A DNA stretch of 64,000 bases, from the NCBI GenBank assembly GCA_000727475.1, contig KL647319.1, positions 108,902 to 172,901 on the forward strand. The letters are read 5' to 3'. Of the stretch, positions 1 through 11,504 are shown one piece after another. A model generated the notes under the pieces. It was not told where the DNA came from and did not search any database. It saw only the letters and a program-made list of their open reading frames with translations. How positions within the stretch are numbered: the stretch's first letter is position 1; every line of letters begins with the position of its first letter. Source of the DNA: Sarcocystis neurona. Taxonomy: Eukaryota > Apicomplexa > Conoidasida > Eucoccidiorida > Sarcocystidae. The position numbers and the translations under genes are program-made.

Positions 1-29
<29 letters not shown>
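1..29. repeat. (TA)n microsatellite
   Basis: Pure TA dinucleotide run at the left edge; it probably continues outside the window. Confidence 0.95.
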
Positions 30-32
<3 letters not shown>

Positions 33-572
33 GCAAGTTGGCTTCTGCAGAATCGCACACCGTAACCTACTTGTGGCCGCTTTGCTCCATCCCACAAGCG
101 GATGACGCCTCATGACTGAAAACGAGTGTGAGAAGTCTTCCCGCTGCAGCGTACGTATGAAGTTGAGAGATAGTAGCATGCTTTGCAGCTGCGTCGTATA
201 AAATGCTCCCGTTCTACTCACTATTCTTCGACATCTCTGTCGTTGAAACAGCTTTCTTCTCTCCACATATGCTACACATGGCATCCGCCTATCTACTTGT
301 ATATCTCCTCATGTATATATGTATATATATATATATATGTGTGTGGAGCCGCACCTCAACCTGCTTGTGTCGGATGCAGCCGACACTTTGTTGCACAAGA
401 TCAGAAGTCCTCTCCTCTTCTGCGTGCTACAAAGTGAGGCAGCAGGCACACACGTATATCCTTTCTATCATATAGCAGGAATAGCTTCAGAAAACGTTTT
501 CGACAAAAAGACTCCCCTGCAGCCCTCGTGGAATGAAAGGGGAAACGTTCTGTGGAAAAAACAGCTTTTGTT

Positions 573-965
573 GCACCGGAGGGGGCCACCTGCTCGCACC
601 CGCTCAACACATCTGTGAATTTCTCTCTCGAGTAATTCTTCCACAAGTCCCTCTTTTGAAAAGGAAGAAAAATGCGGCCGTTACACCAAATTACTTTGTT
701 TTCCTTCTTCTTCGATATTTCACCAGAGAGTGACGTGACACGCCCCTGCAGAACAGAGCAATGAATCCCTCTCTAGAGCAATTGTTCGACGTCCTTTTCT
801 AAAAAACAAGAAAAACGTGGCCTCTTCCATCCGAATGTTCAACAGCCTCTAAGTTGCACCGGAGTGTATCGCTGCACGCAGCTCCGGAACATCGCGGTGA
901 ATTCCTCTCTAGAGGAATTTCTTCGAGACGTTCCTTTCTTAAAGAAGAGAAAAAAGTGGGTTTTT
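573..965. repeat. Diverged copies of a ~60-bp element
   Basis: Three related stretches near 610-675, 764-822 and 897-960 share the order GAAT..CTCTCT.GAG.AATT, then a C/T-rich piece, AAA..A.GAA.AAA and TG.G. The first and third are each preceded by TTGCACCGGAG (573 and 853). The third holds the near palindrome AATTCCTCTCTAGAGGAATT. Spacing is about 135-155 bp. No gene is recognised around them. Confidence 0.55.
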
Positions 966-2330
966 ACATGAGAGTATTTAGCAACAATCCCTGTTATTGT
1001 CGTGCAAACAAGTGCAGGCAGGCAGGGACGCGCAGGTGAGACACCTGTGCGGCCTCGTCCCCGCCGCCGGGAGACTGTCGGGTGCCAAAGTTTTATTATC
1101 AAGTGAAAGGTTCAACTTTGTCAGTGTTCCTCGACTGTTGGATCTGCTGCTGCTGCTTTCCTGCGGCCTCGTCTAAAGAACTGTCGGTTTTTTTCCTCAG
1201 TTTCCTCCATCGGCATTGTCGTTTTTCATTTGTCGCTACGACGTCTTGTTTCCCACGGGTTTTTTGAACAGCATCAGAACAAAGCCTCTAGAAACAGCGG
1301 GGTCGATACAAAGTGATCACTTCGCTGTCACACATTAGCGGCACACAAGCACGATTCAAGTGTACAAGAGTAACCTGCGTGTGACACATACGTATATACC
1401 TGTGGAACCCACAAATGAATAAACGCTCACTGAATAGCCAAAAATGTCCTCCCTCTTACAAAAAAGTGTTTTAAAAATGTTAGACTGCGGCTCCACTTAC
1501 AGGTGTGTAACACAGACACGCACCGCACTGTCACACACGTAAAACAGACTATACGTGTGAACCAAGGGATACACCAGAGCACGCTTCAATTTACCGAATA
1601 TACAACAACACACATATACATATATATAAATATGATACGCGCCTTGTTCGGGCAGAGCTCCCCGCTTCCCAGGGCAACTCCAAGACGACGTACGTGCCCA
1701 TCACTCTCTATTCACCTACGTATCCTAACATCTCTGTAATTTCTTTCCTTTCCTCATTGGGTGTACTTCTAAATATACGTTTTTTCCATTGACTAATCTC
1801 TGTCATTCTCTGTGTAGCGCTCTCTTTCTAAACAAGGAAGACCCAACGCAGCCAATAGTCGCCACCAAGCTGTCTGTATAAATGATACGAATGCAACCAG
1901 GTGATGTATACCTTTCCACGCACGTAAATAATGCGTCTTTAAGCCCAGCAGGCGACATACACAATACACGTATAAATAAATACATACAGAAATGGGTTAT
2001 ATACATTAGTATATCCCTTAGTGTGAATGCCGCCACATATTATTTCCACATCGCGTTCCACAAGCGACACCGTAAGAAAAAAACCGCAGCGGACTTCTAC
2101 TGTTTCCCTGTTGCCAAGCAGCCCTGGTAAATATATACCCGCCAGCCTCTTACACATACACGGACAAACGCAGACACACAAACACACACGTACATATGGA
2201 GAAATTGCATCTGCAGTGATCCGACGCAGGGCGGCAAGCGCACGGGACTACCATTCTCCCGGTGTCTGTCTCTTCTGCGCTGGTAATATCCGGCCGGCAC
2301 AGCGTCCCCGGCTGCAAATATTTAACGAGC
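966..2330. other. No gene recognised
   Basis: Mixed-composition DNA with short open frames in all frames and no splice-bounded frame I could support. Short TATA runs occur near 1610-1630. A more GC-balanced island near 2210-2340 is open on both strands for about 50 codons and cannot be assigned. Confidence 0.5.
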
Positions 2331-2339
2331 CTACAACGC

Positions 2340-4800
2340 GTCTGTCTTGTATCACCAAGTCTATACATATGTATTTACGTATCTACGTGCATGCCTATAT
2401 GCGAAACAGAGACGTACGACGACAAACACATCTGTGTGCGAATCAAGCACCTACACATACGCGACACTTGGCCGAAGGCATATTCTTATACGCATCTTTG
2501 TGAACAGCCGCATATATACCCATCTTCATACATCACACAGCATACACACATATATACAAATAAACAGCGGCATACACATACATATATATACACGTATATA
2601 TATATTTCAAGACCAGCCATACACACCACATATATATATGTCCGCGTCGCTTTATAAGTCGCGTAAGTGCGACGTCGGTCTCTCGGTAGATATGCAAGTC
2701 AATGCAAACATACACCTTGATACTCACATACACATATATACATACGTGTACGTATATAGACGTATCTACACACATACATATATATGTATATACACGTGTG
2801 GACACACGTGTATGTGTAGAAACGTGCTGAGAAAGGGAGACATCGGCCGGGGAGTCGACGACGGAGTCTCTGCGAAACGCGGAGAGACAGCGAGCGAGAA
2901 AGGGACTGCCTCACACACAAATCGTCCTCTCTTTTCACCGTCCCAAACGTGGCAATTCTTTGTGCCGCTAGGGGTGCGACTGCCCGCGAAAACTTCTTTT
3001 CCATCGCCGGGTCCTCTGTCCCGCACATTATCGCCAACTCGAAGGAGAAATTTCTGCTCCTTTTCGTGGACACAAAATCACCTCACTCTGGGTTTTAGCA
3101 AACAAAACACCCTCCCCTTTACCCGCACATACACGTGTGTGTGTGTGTGGATGTGTCCGTCTCAGCGTGTGTGCAGAACTAACCAACCTTCCCATTTCCA
3201 CACACACATATATGCATACACGCATGTGGAAACGTATATTTTACTCTCTGTATCTTCCTTGCCGTCACGTCTTGGGAAGACGACGACTCCAAGTATATCG
3301 ACAAAACCTTCCCACCTACATAAGATCCACACTCTGCGACGCTCTCCATCCACACACCTATATATTTGTACATCGGGACTGATATGTATACACACGTGTA
3401 CACACGTGTCCGTATATATATGTACCTGCACATAGATATACAGGTATATGTACGGACATGCACGCATATACATATGTAGAGTTCTGTGCGCAGATATGTA
3501 GGTTTACGTATATGTATGTATATACACATTTATGCACTTGTATACGTGTGGACACATATATGAATGTACATATATATATGTTTAGTTCTTGCGTAGTAGT
3601 ATCTACAAGTACTGTGGACGTAGTAGCATCTGCTGTTGCTTCTCTGTGGAAGCAACGCGTGGTAATGTATAAACCGAGAACCCTGCGTGTAAGTCGTACG
3701 ATGACGTACCACGTAACGCTGATGTACATAGATATATATACACAAATTTTTATACACGTGTACCTATATATATGAGTCTGTTCCCTTTTTTCCTTCTCTC
3801 TTCCTTTGTCTTCGTATGTCTGCAGGTCCATCTTCCTACACATATATATATATATATATCCTTCTGTCCGTCTCCCTTTTTCTGTGTCTCTGTCTTTCGA
3901 TGTCCTTGTCCTTTTCTCCGCTACCTACACACACCTTTCTGTTTATAGAGATGCATGCGTATGACACAGAAAGTTCTTTAAAAGGAAATAGACAGATGGA
4001 GGAGATGGAGGCCAGCACCAAGGCCAGGTACACATCTGCATCCTCCCTCCGCATCTGTCTCTCTCCCAAGTGTATATACACCTCGGGGAAGGTATATATA
4101 TATATTCCTGTATGAAACACGGGCGTACATATGAACATATGCAGGAAGTGATCGAGAATAAATATATATATATACATATGTATATGCATAGAAATGGGTG
4201 TACGTATATATATATACACGTGGACAGGAAAAGAGAGTGAATATATATATGTATATACACATGTATGTATATAGGAGAATATATATACATGTATAGGAGA
4301 AGAGTGAATATATTTTATATGTACCAGAGAGATGACAGCAGAGGGGTAAACATATATATATATATATACATGTATATTTACATACACAAACGTATATATG
4401 AGATGGATACATATATATATATATATATGTGATTATACATATATATATATATGTAGGAGATGGGTGAGATTATGCACATATATGTATAGGGGAGGGGACA
4501 GGATGTAAACATATCTCAAAGGGGTGAATATATATGTATGTACACACGCATCTCTGTATACATGTAGAGCAGATGGGTGAACATATATATATATATATAT
4601 ATATACATATACGTACATATAGAGCAGATGAGTGAACACACTCATTTACATATACATACGTAAGTATATAGGAGATGCGTAGATATATATATATACGTGA
4701 GAAATGGGTGAACGTATAAATGTATATATATATATATATAATGCATATACATATATACGTATATACATATATATATATGTATATATATACGTATATATTA
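2340..4800. repeat. TATATG/ACACAT microsatellite block
   Basis: About 2.5 kb dominated by degenerate TATA, TATG and CACA repeats. The open frames are Tyr/Ile/His/Thr-rich repeat translations on both strands and I treat them as non-coding. Less repetitive islands lie at about 2825-3120 and 3595-3720; neither gives a frame with convincing splice borders. Confidence 0.8.
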
Positions 4801-4949
4801 TTCTCCTGTTCCGCAGTCGCAGGTGTATACACCCCGCAACAGTAGAGTATGTAGTCAAATGGATCTTCTTCTTCATTTTCTTCTTCTCTGTGCCTTCCTT
4901 GACGAAAAGCGGATCTCTTTTTCACCGCATGAAGGGAAATGAACTTTCA

Positions 4950-6081
4950 TCAGTCAGCGATGAAAAAGCCGGGCACTTGAGAGGATTGAAAAGGAGACGT
5001 TCCTGACCCCACACAGCAGAAAGGATTGGCTTCCCCTGCCTCTTCCCCTGTTGCTGCTGCTGCACCTGAACCAGCAGCAGGAGCAGCAGCTCCACCCATC
5101 ACCGTCGGCGTCGCTTCTGCAGCAGCAGGGCTCCTGCTCAACGCTGCTGTGGCAGCAGCAGCGGCAGCAGCAGCCTCACCAAACGCAGCAGCTGCACTTC
5201 TTGACGAAGAAGAAGAAGAAACAATAGGAGACGCAGCGTCACCAGAAGCAGCAGCAGCAGACTCAAAAACAATCGCAGCGGCATCAGACGGCGAGGTACG
5301 ACTTGCTCCAGCGGCAGTTGCGAGGGTGGTAGGGATAGCAGCAGTAGGACCACGTGAAGCACACATAGCTGTCTCTGATACTGCAACAGATGCAGCATAA
5401 AACTGGACAGGTATTGAGGCACCCTTCTCTTGCGGTGAGGCTGCACCACCAGCAACAGCACCAGGTATGGCAGCAGCAGCAGCTGTCAAAGCTTGAGCAG
5501 CAGGAGCAGCAGCTGCAGTAGGAACTGCACCGGCGACGGCAGCAGCAGAGAGAGCAGCAGCAGCGTCAACGGGGGAAGCGTGGAAGGAGGAGAAGGAAAT
5601 GCGTGACAGCTCTCCCACTGCTGCAGCATCAGCAGCACCGCAACTGCTGCCCCGGGTTTCACTCCCAGCAACCCCGGCACCACCGCCGTCTCCTTTTCTC
5701 ACAGCAGCAGCTGCAGCAGCAAGACCAACGTCGAACACTCCTTCCCCATGCTGCGGCTGCACTTGCTGAAGCTGTCGATCACAAAGCACCTCCTGCGGCT
5801 CCACCACCTCCTGCTGTCGCAGTGTTTGCTCGCCACCAGCTGTCCACATGCTTGTCTGCTGCTGCAGATGCTGCTGTTGCAACTGCTCTCCTTGCACCTG
5901 CTGTTCACGCTGTCCCTGCTGTTGCTGCGGCTGCTGTTGCTGCGGCTGCTGCTGCTGTTTCTGCGGCTGCTGCTGCTGTTGCTGCGGCTGCTGCTGTTGT
6001 TGCTGCGGCTGCTGCTGTTGTTGCTGCGGCTGCTGCTGTTGTTGCTGCGGCTGCTGCTGTTGTTGCTGCGGCTGCCGCTGC

Positions 6082-6113
<32 letters not shown>

Positions 6114-6380
6114 CTGTTGGTGCTGCTGCTGTTGCTGCTGCTGCTGTTGCTGCTGCTGCTCTTGTTGCTCCTGCTGTTGTTGCTGCTGTCGCAGCTGGAA
6201 AAAGTGTCTGGCGGTTCCTTTAACTTGCGCGGCAAGTGCTCGGGTATGGCGGATGTATCTGCGGGAAGTGGAGCGGGTGTGATGCTGCAGCAGCTGCTGC
6301 AGTGCACGTAGCAGCGGATCTTCACTACCCTCCTCCGGCCGCCACACGCGCGCCCGAGCACTGCCTATTACACAAGAAAC
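4950..6380 (-). CDS. Q/A-rich hypothetical protein, 3' exon
   Basis: I place the exon start at 6380 because a good acceptor (cctgtctccggtgttcctcag) lies just before it and the frame stays open for 476 codons to a TGA at 4950. The first ~60 residues are ordinary sequence (VSCVIGSARARVWRPEE, then a DPLLRALQQLLQHH segment). A long Gln tract follows with a Q6P heptad period, then Ala/Ser/Pro-rich segments typical of coccidian proteins, ending in SSQVPGFFIAD. The phase-0 start matches the phase-0 end of the candidate exon at 8615-7815, so the two may be one gene with the palindrome satellite in the intron. No domain is recognised. Plus-strand frames over the same stretch are Leu/Cys-rich shadows. 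Confidence 0.55.
5905..6195. repeat. CAG-type tract with 21-bp higher-order period
   Basis: On the plus strand a CTGCTGCTGTTGTTGCTGCGG-like 21-bp unit recurs about five times near 5945-6075, inside a longer CTG/TTG tract. On the minus strand it reads as Q6P repeats and then near-pure Gln. It is a coding repeat if the exon call is right. Confidence 0.85.
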
Positions 6381-7000
6381 CTGAGGAACACCGGAGACAG
6401 GCACAGAAAGAAATGAAGAGAACGCGCAGAGAGGCAAAACGAAGTGGAAGCTGGGCAGAGAAGAAGCCGGCGGCGATGCGCGGGGGGTAGGACGGAGCGG
6501 GGAAAGACGAGGGAACTGCAGAAGAAGAAGGTGCAGCAACTGCTGCTGCAGGACAAGCGAAGAAGAAGAAGATGCACAGGAGAAGAGAAGGCGGCAGCCA
6601 CCGGACTGCAGGCGGAAGCCTCATGGCAGCAGCAAAAAGAAGAAGAAAGGAAGAGGCGGAAATGACCAGAAAAAGCCGCAGAAAGAAGAAGGAAAAGAGA
6701 CAGTCGCTGAGGACGCCCCACACGCTGTCTCGTTGCTGCGGTGTACGTACACACTGCAAAACGCTGCGCCGTCTGAACAAAGAGGAGAATCTCGAACAAC
6801 AGCAGCACAGACGAGAATTCTGCCGGAAACTGCGACTTCCACCCTACGGCAAATATATACCCTCACGCAGAAGTCTGCAAAATATTGGCAGACGCGTAGT
6901 GTCCGCATTTACGCCCCCACACACAAAGTCACGCACAGACGCGCTTCCACACGCAGTCAAGAATACCTATCACCTACCGTGTCCTGCCCTGTCCACTGCA
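6381..7000. other. Probable intron, no separate gene
   Basis: Between the two minus-strand candidate exons. A plus-strand frame here is Arg/Lys-rich, and I see no supported borders. One copy of the GGTGTACGTACAC core is at 6740-6752. A 44-bp segment at 6957-7000 is repeated at 7095-7138 just before the next satellite block. Confidence 0.4.
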
Positions 7001-7347
7001 GTGTACACACACCGCACAGACGTGTGCCCTCTGCAGTGTACATACACCGCACAGACGTACGCGGACAAGCTGTCTGTTTTGATTCCACATGCAGTCAAGA
7101 ATACCTATCACCTACCGTGTCCTGCCCTGTCCACTGCAGTGTACATACACCGCACAGACGTGTGCCCTCTGCACTGTACATGCACCGCACGGACGTGTGC
7201 CCTCTGCAGTGTACATACACCGCACAGACGTGTGCCCTCTGCACTGTACATGCACCGCACGGACGTGTGCCCTCTGCAGTGTACATACGCCGCACAGACG
7301 TGTGCCCTCTGCAGTGTACATACACCGCACAGACGTGTGCGAGCTCA
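7001..7347. repeat. 35-bp palindrome-core satellite
   Basis: Units begin at 7001, 7036, 7139, 7174, 7209, 7244, 7279 and 7314, a 35-bp step. Each unit starts with GTGTACATACACCGCACAG or the variant CTGTACATGCACCGCACGG and ends CGTGTGCCCTCTGCA. From 7139 the two variants partly alternate, giving a 70-bp dimer period. The 44 bp ahead of each block (6957-7000 and 7095-7138) are the same, so the block grew by at least one larger duplication. Since 35 is not a multiple of 3, the array is unlikely to be coding. Confidence 0.95.
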
Positions 7348-7814
7348 TCCTCTGTTTTGTTTCTACGTCAACAGACGACGCTGCACCCGGTGGGGACGCT
7401 CCTCTTAGTTCCAGTATCAGTTACACACATGTATGTATGTATGTATGTATGTATGTATACATATATATATATATATATACGCCGGTACAGCAGCTTGCAT
7501 ACAGGTGCTGACACACGTACGTGTGTCCATATGCATGTGAGGACGCATGCACACCTTGCAATAGTGTACGTACAGCAGAAAGGCAGAGAGCTAAGGCTGC
7601 GCAGAAACACAAGAATTCGTCCCTCCTTACAGTGTCACTTATATATATTATCACGTATGTACGCGAGATTGCTGAACTCCTGTAGACATCACACGTCCAT
7701 ACACGTCTCTCTCGCCACCTGCTGAGGGTGCATGCGCGCCTCGTGCGGTGTCTGTACAGCAGAAGGAGAGTGCGACAGTGGTGGGCAGAAGAAGAGACAG
7801 AAGCTGTAGCTGAC
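7348..7814. other. Microsatellite plus unassigned sequence
   Basis: A TGTA/TATA run at 7428-7482 is followed by mixed sequence with no supported exon. It lies in the presumed intron or downstream part of the minus-strand gene. Confidence 0.5.
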
Positions 7815-8615
7815 TTGTTTCCATTTGCGAGGACGTCCAGGGATGAGAGTGAGTGCTCCAAACTTCGTTAGATCTCCTTCGGCCAGTTTCCTCTTATTTC
7901 TACTTCCTATCCCCCCCTGCAGTTCTTCTCCTTCACCCCCCCCTCTCCCAGCCACGCTATTGTTGCTACTATGACTCGCACCAACGACGCTGGTGCTGCT
8001 GCCGACGACGTTGCTGCTGCTGCTCACGACGTTGCTGCTGCTGCTCACGACGTTGCTGCTGCTGCTCACGACGTTGCTGCAGGAGCGCACGCTGTTGCCG
8101 CTACAGCCCCCGCCTGCTGCTGCTGCTGCAGGAATCCCTGCTGGTGGTGCAGTTGCCCCTGTTGCAGCGGCTTCCGCTGCTGCTCCTGGTGAGACTGCTG
8201 CCGTGTAAACTGTTTCTGTTGCGCGGGACGTTGCGGCTGCTGCTTCTGTTGCAACTGCCGCTGGTGCTCCCGCTGGCGTTGCTGTTCCTGTTGTTGCGGC
8301 TGTTCCTGGTCCTGCTCCTGCTGGTGTCGCTGTTGCTACTGCGGCTGTTGCTGCCGCTGCTCCAGCTGCTGCTGTTGTTGCTGAGAGTGTCGGTGTTGCC
8401 CCTGCTGCTGCTGTTGTTTCCTCTCCGGCTGGAGCTGCTTCTGCTGCTGTTGTTTCTCCCGCCGCTGCTGCTTCTGCTGCTGTTGTTTTTTCTGCCGCTT
8501 CTTCCGTTGCTTCTGCTTCTGCGACTGCTGCTGACGTTGTTGGTACACACGCCAGTTTCAGCGCAGCAGCTTCAAAAACAAGCTGCGCCATGAGACGTCG
8601 ACTCTTCGCAGAGGC
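7815..8615 (-). CDS. Ala/Thr-rich hypothetical protein, upstream exon
   Basis: A polypyrimidine-AG acceptor (tttctctccccaag) precedes GCC at 8615. The frame is open for 267 codons with non-repetitive ends: SAKSRRLMAQLVFEAAALKL at the start and GDLTKFGALTLIPGRPRKWK at the end. Between them are Ala/Thr/Glu-rich low-complexity segments and a Ser/Asn/Val repeat (NVVSSSS). The end is set at a weak donor (GTCAGC, 7814-7809), which leaves phase 0 and fits the phase-0 start of the exon at 6380. The basic PGRPRKWK end resembles a nuclear signal, but that is only suggestive. No family is recognised. The opposite strand gives Leu/Cys-rich shadows. Confidence 0.5.
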
Positions 8616-9272
8616 CTTGGGGAGAGAAAGTAAGGGCCAAGACAGGCACACAAACTCAAAACTCTGCCCCGTCCTGATCACGGGCAGGCACACTTACATA
8701 CAGCTGCTGCTAAAACTTGCTACGAGAAAGGCGTCCTTGGCCGGCTGGCACCAAGGTGTGGACTAAGAAGAATGTATGAAGTAGTGCTGGGCACGCGTGG
8801 CTGATGTGCAACGGGACGTACGAAACGGTGGAGAAAATCGAGAAAAGCTGGGTTTTTACCTGCGGGGTGTACATACACCAGAGCATGTTCCACAAACGCC
8901 GGTGTAGGGAGATCTGCAGGACTTTTTTGCCCGGCAAAGGAAGAAGAAAGGGAGGACGCGAAAAGGGCGGGGGGAAACGATTGCGTCTGGGCGAAACAAA
9001 TACATGCGCAGACAGAGGACAGCGGGGAGAAATGGGACGGAACGCATGCGTCCGAGAAAAATAACACACACATATACACGTGGAATACTCCGGCGGCCGC
9101 AGGGGAAACACCTGCGCAGAGGGCAAGCGAGAAAAGGGAAAGGACAATGGAGCTTCCTAGAAGCAGGGAACCGGCAGCGACATGCCTACGGAGATGTTCT
9201 TCTATATATACACAAATATGTATATTTGTGGAGAATTGTATACGTACGTACGTATAAACTACTACACACCAG
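8616..9272. other. No gene recognised
   Basis: Mixed sequence open on both strands for under 190 codons without good splice borders. One palindrome copy (GGTGTACATACACC) is at 8866-8879. Confidence 0.4.
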
Positions 9273-9282
9273 GTGCACACAG

Positions 9283-9316
<34 letters not shown>

Positions 9317-9440
9317 GCTGCTGGGTTGCTACAGCACTTGCTGCCGCTGCTGCTGCCGCTGCTGCTGCCGCTGCTGCTGCTGCCGCTGCTGCTGCTGCCG
9401 CTACTGCTGCTGCTGCCGCTGCTGCTGCTACTTCTCCTTG
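9273..9440. repeat. TA run followed by CTG/CCG tract
   Basis: A (TA)n run to about 9316 is followed at once by a GCTGCTGCC-type tract to about 9440, which reads as poly-Ala in one plus frame. Confidence 0.9.
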
Positions 9441-9458
9441 AGCTTCTGCCGCTCGTAA

Positions 9459-9887
9459 TGGCCCTGCCGCTCCTTGCGCTGCTGTTGGTGCTACCTTGCG
9501 TGTGGTATTGCTGCGGTTTTGGCAGTTGCTGCTGCTGTAGCTGCTGCTGCTGCTGCGTGTGTTGCTGCTGGGGCTTCGTTTTTGCTGCTTCGTCGTTCCT
9601 CCTGCCGCTGTGTCCGCTGCAGCCTCTGCTTCTTGCCTTCTTGCTTTCCCACTGCTGCAGCAGCAGCTGTTGTCTTTATGCAAGGGGCCGCCGCACGGCA
9701 GTTAACGGAGAAACAACGGGGTCACATGGCTGCTTCCCGCTGTTGCCGCTGCTGCCGCTGGGAACTCAGCCAGAAAGACGACGACACGGGAGAGGACGGA
9801 GAAGACGAAGAGGGAAGCAGGGGAGGAGGGAATGTCGAAAAAAAAACCGCGGGCATCTCCCACGGCGGTCACCTTATTTATCCGTAA
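9459..9887 (+). CDS. Ala/Cys-rich hypothetical protein, 3' part
   Basis: The frame is open from 9459 (just after a TAA) to a stop at 9887. It begins Ala/Val-rich and becomes ordinary hydrophilic protein: VVFMQGAAARQLTEKQRGHM, an acidic stretch DDDTGEDGEDEEG, and the end VEKKTAGISHGGHLIYP. That change from repeat to mixed sequence argues for real coding on this strand. The start is not known; there is no strong in-frame ATG and an upstream intron is likely. The next plus-strand open frame begins only ~60 bp downstream, so the two could instead belong to one differently spliced gene. Confidence 0.4.
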   Translation, partial: WPCRSLRCCWCYLACGIAAVLAVAAAVAAAAAACVAAGASFLLLRRSSCRCVRCSLCFLPSCFPTAAAAAVVFMQGAAARQLTEKQRGHMAASRCCRCCRWELSQKDDDTGEDGEDEEGSRGGGNVEKKTAGISHGGHLIYP

Positions 9888-9949
9888 CCACTAGTACACT
9901 TTGTAGTACCAGATGCAACTGACCAGCGCGCTACGCATGCTATCTGTTA

Positions 9950-11137
9950 TTGGTAATACCCGTCCTGCTGCTCCCGGTGCTGCTGCTCTGCTGCTGCTGC
10001 TCCTGCTGCTGCTGCTTCAGCTGCCGCTGCGGCCAGCTGTCGGTGCTGCTCCCGCCGCAGCTGCCGCTGCTGCTGCTGCTTCTGCTGGTGCTGTTGCACG
10101 TGGTGCTGCTGCTGGTGCTCCTCCCGCTGTTTCTCGTGCTGCTGCTTGTGCTGCTGCAGTTCTGCTGCAGCTGCTGCTCCTTCATCTGCTGCTCGGCTCC
10201 CGCTGCTGTTATTGCTGGGGTTCCACTTGCTGCTACTGCTCTTGCTGCTGCTGCTGTTGCTTCGTCAGCCCACGCTTCTCTGCCAGAGCGTCCTTGCAGC
10301 TGTTGCTGCTGCTGCTCACGCAGGGTTGTTGCCGGTCTTGCTGCTGTTGCTGCTGGTCCGCCTGCTGCTACTGCGCAGCTGGTGCTGCAACAGCTGCTGG
10401 TCCTCCATCTGCAGCAGGCAGTTGGTGTTTGCGATATCTCTCTCTCTAAGTTGCCGCTGTTGCAGCGCAGCATCGGCGACTCTTTTCTTTCTCTTCGTCT
10501 TCTTCCTCTGCGTCTTGCTTGCTTCGTCCTTTTCTGCTGCCTTTTTCCCGATCTGCGCGGTGCCGCCGCTGTTCTGCTGCAGCAGCTGCCGCCGTGGAGC
10601 GGTTCCGCCGCGGCGCGGTCACCGCGACAGCAGCAGCCGCGCAAGACGACCGCCCCGCAGCGGTGCGCGGTGAAAAAAAGAGGTCGTCTGCGGCTCCTTT
10701 TCCTCCCATTTCTTCTCCTTTCTTTCTCCCCGGCGGCAAACAACTTCCACGCCTCAATCGCGCGAGTTTTGCGTGTAAGTCTGTGCCCTCTTCCTGCCCT
10801 CTCTCCACCGTGTCTCCACGCCGCCTGCCACGTGGACGGCAAAATCCCTTCTGTCGAGTCCCCCAAATTTACGACGATTCATAGAGACACAGCAACTTTT
10901 GTGCGTGTGTGTGTGCGCGCACGTCTTTTCTTTTTCCCTCTCTTTTCTGTGCGAGAGAAGCGGCCACCGCCTCGTTTCCCGCGTCCTACGTCCTCCACCT
11001 TCTCCGCCGTGTCTGAGCCCTTTTTCGCCGCCCTCCTGCGTTTCTGCTTTCCTTTCTCCGACGTCTTTTCCCCTGTCCACAAGCAGCAGGACTTCATCTA
11101 TATCCTGCACTTATCGACCGTGGCCTGCCCTCTGTAG
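9950..11137 (+). CDS. Hypothetical protein or merged exons, Leu/Ala-rich
   Basis: One plus-strand frame is open for 395 codons to TAG at 11135-11137. The first half is CTG/GCT repeat (Leu, Cys, Ala). The end is coding-like: STFSAVSEPFFAALLRFCFP and SPVHKQQDFIYILHLSTVAC. Splicing is probable. An acceptor (tctctctctaag) ends at 10450, a canonical donor GTAAGT is at 10774-10779, and a frame between them reads AVERFRRGAVTATAAAAQDD and LPGGKQLPRLNRASFA. An ATG at 9913 opens another frame (MQLTSALRMLSVIGNTRPAA). I cannot choose the exact model; the minus strand is also open in part of the block. Confidence 0.35.
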   Translation: MVIPVLLLPVLLLCCCCSCCCCFSCRCGQLSVLLPPQLPLLLLLLLVLLHVVLLLVLLPLFLVLLLVLLQFCCSCCSFICCSAPAAVIAGVPLAATALAAAAVASSAHASLPERPCSCCCCCSRRVVAGLAAVAAGPPAATAQLVLQQLLVLHLQQAVGVCDISLSKLPLLQRSIGDSFLSLRLLPLRLACFVLFCCLFPDLRGAAAVLLQQLPPWSGSAAARSPRQQQPRKTTAPQRCAVKKRGRLRLLFLPFLLLSFSPAANNFHASIARVLRVSLCPLPALSPPCLHAACHVDGKIPSVESPKFTTIHRDTATFVRVCVRARLFFFPLFSVREKRPPPRFPRPTSSTFSAVSEPFFAALLRFCFPFSDVFSPVHKQQDFIYILHLSTVACPL

Positions 11138-11504
11138 TACCCGCTTCTGCCGTACTATTCTCCTTCCTGGCACCGCCGACTGACACACGAATTTCCGCAT
11201 TTGTTGGCCGTTTCCACCTCCTCCACCATATGACGCAAGAATATATCTGGACAAATATTTGTATAGCAGCATGCACGTATATCAAGAGATATATATATGG
11301 CAGAGGTTCGAATTCTTACCGCTGTTCTCTACTCTCCACCTCCTCATCCAGTGAAACAGAGAGCACTGCTCATACATCACCGAAGAGAAGCGCATCCATG
11401 TATGGGTATACATATACATATATATATGTGTATGTGTAGCTTGTATATATACACGTGTATATATATATATATATATGTAGAGAGAGACAATTTGTTGGGG
11501 ACAG
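11138..11504. other. No gene recognised
   Basis: Mixed sequence with a TATATG microsatellite at about 11400-11480. Confidence 0.5.

Noticed and set aside
1..29. Telomere at the left edge
   Set aside because: The sequence is plain TA repeat; I saw no AAACCCT/TTTAGGG units.
2340..4800. Many Tyr/Ile/His-rich small proteins in TATA/ACATA regions
   Set aside because: They are direct translations of microsatellites, present on both strands. The same applies to other TATA blocks across the window.
5848..6282. Cys-rich and Leu-rich plus-strand ORFs opposite the Q tract
   Set aside because: They are frame shadows of CTG repeats; the minus frame has ordinary flanks and a splice acceptor.
7001..7347. 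CRISPR array
   Set aside because: The units are contiguous without unique spacers, the context is eukaryotic, and no cas-like gene is present.
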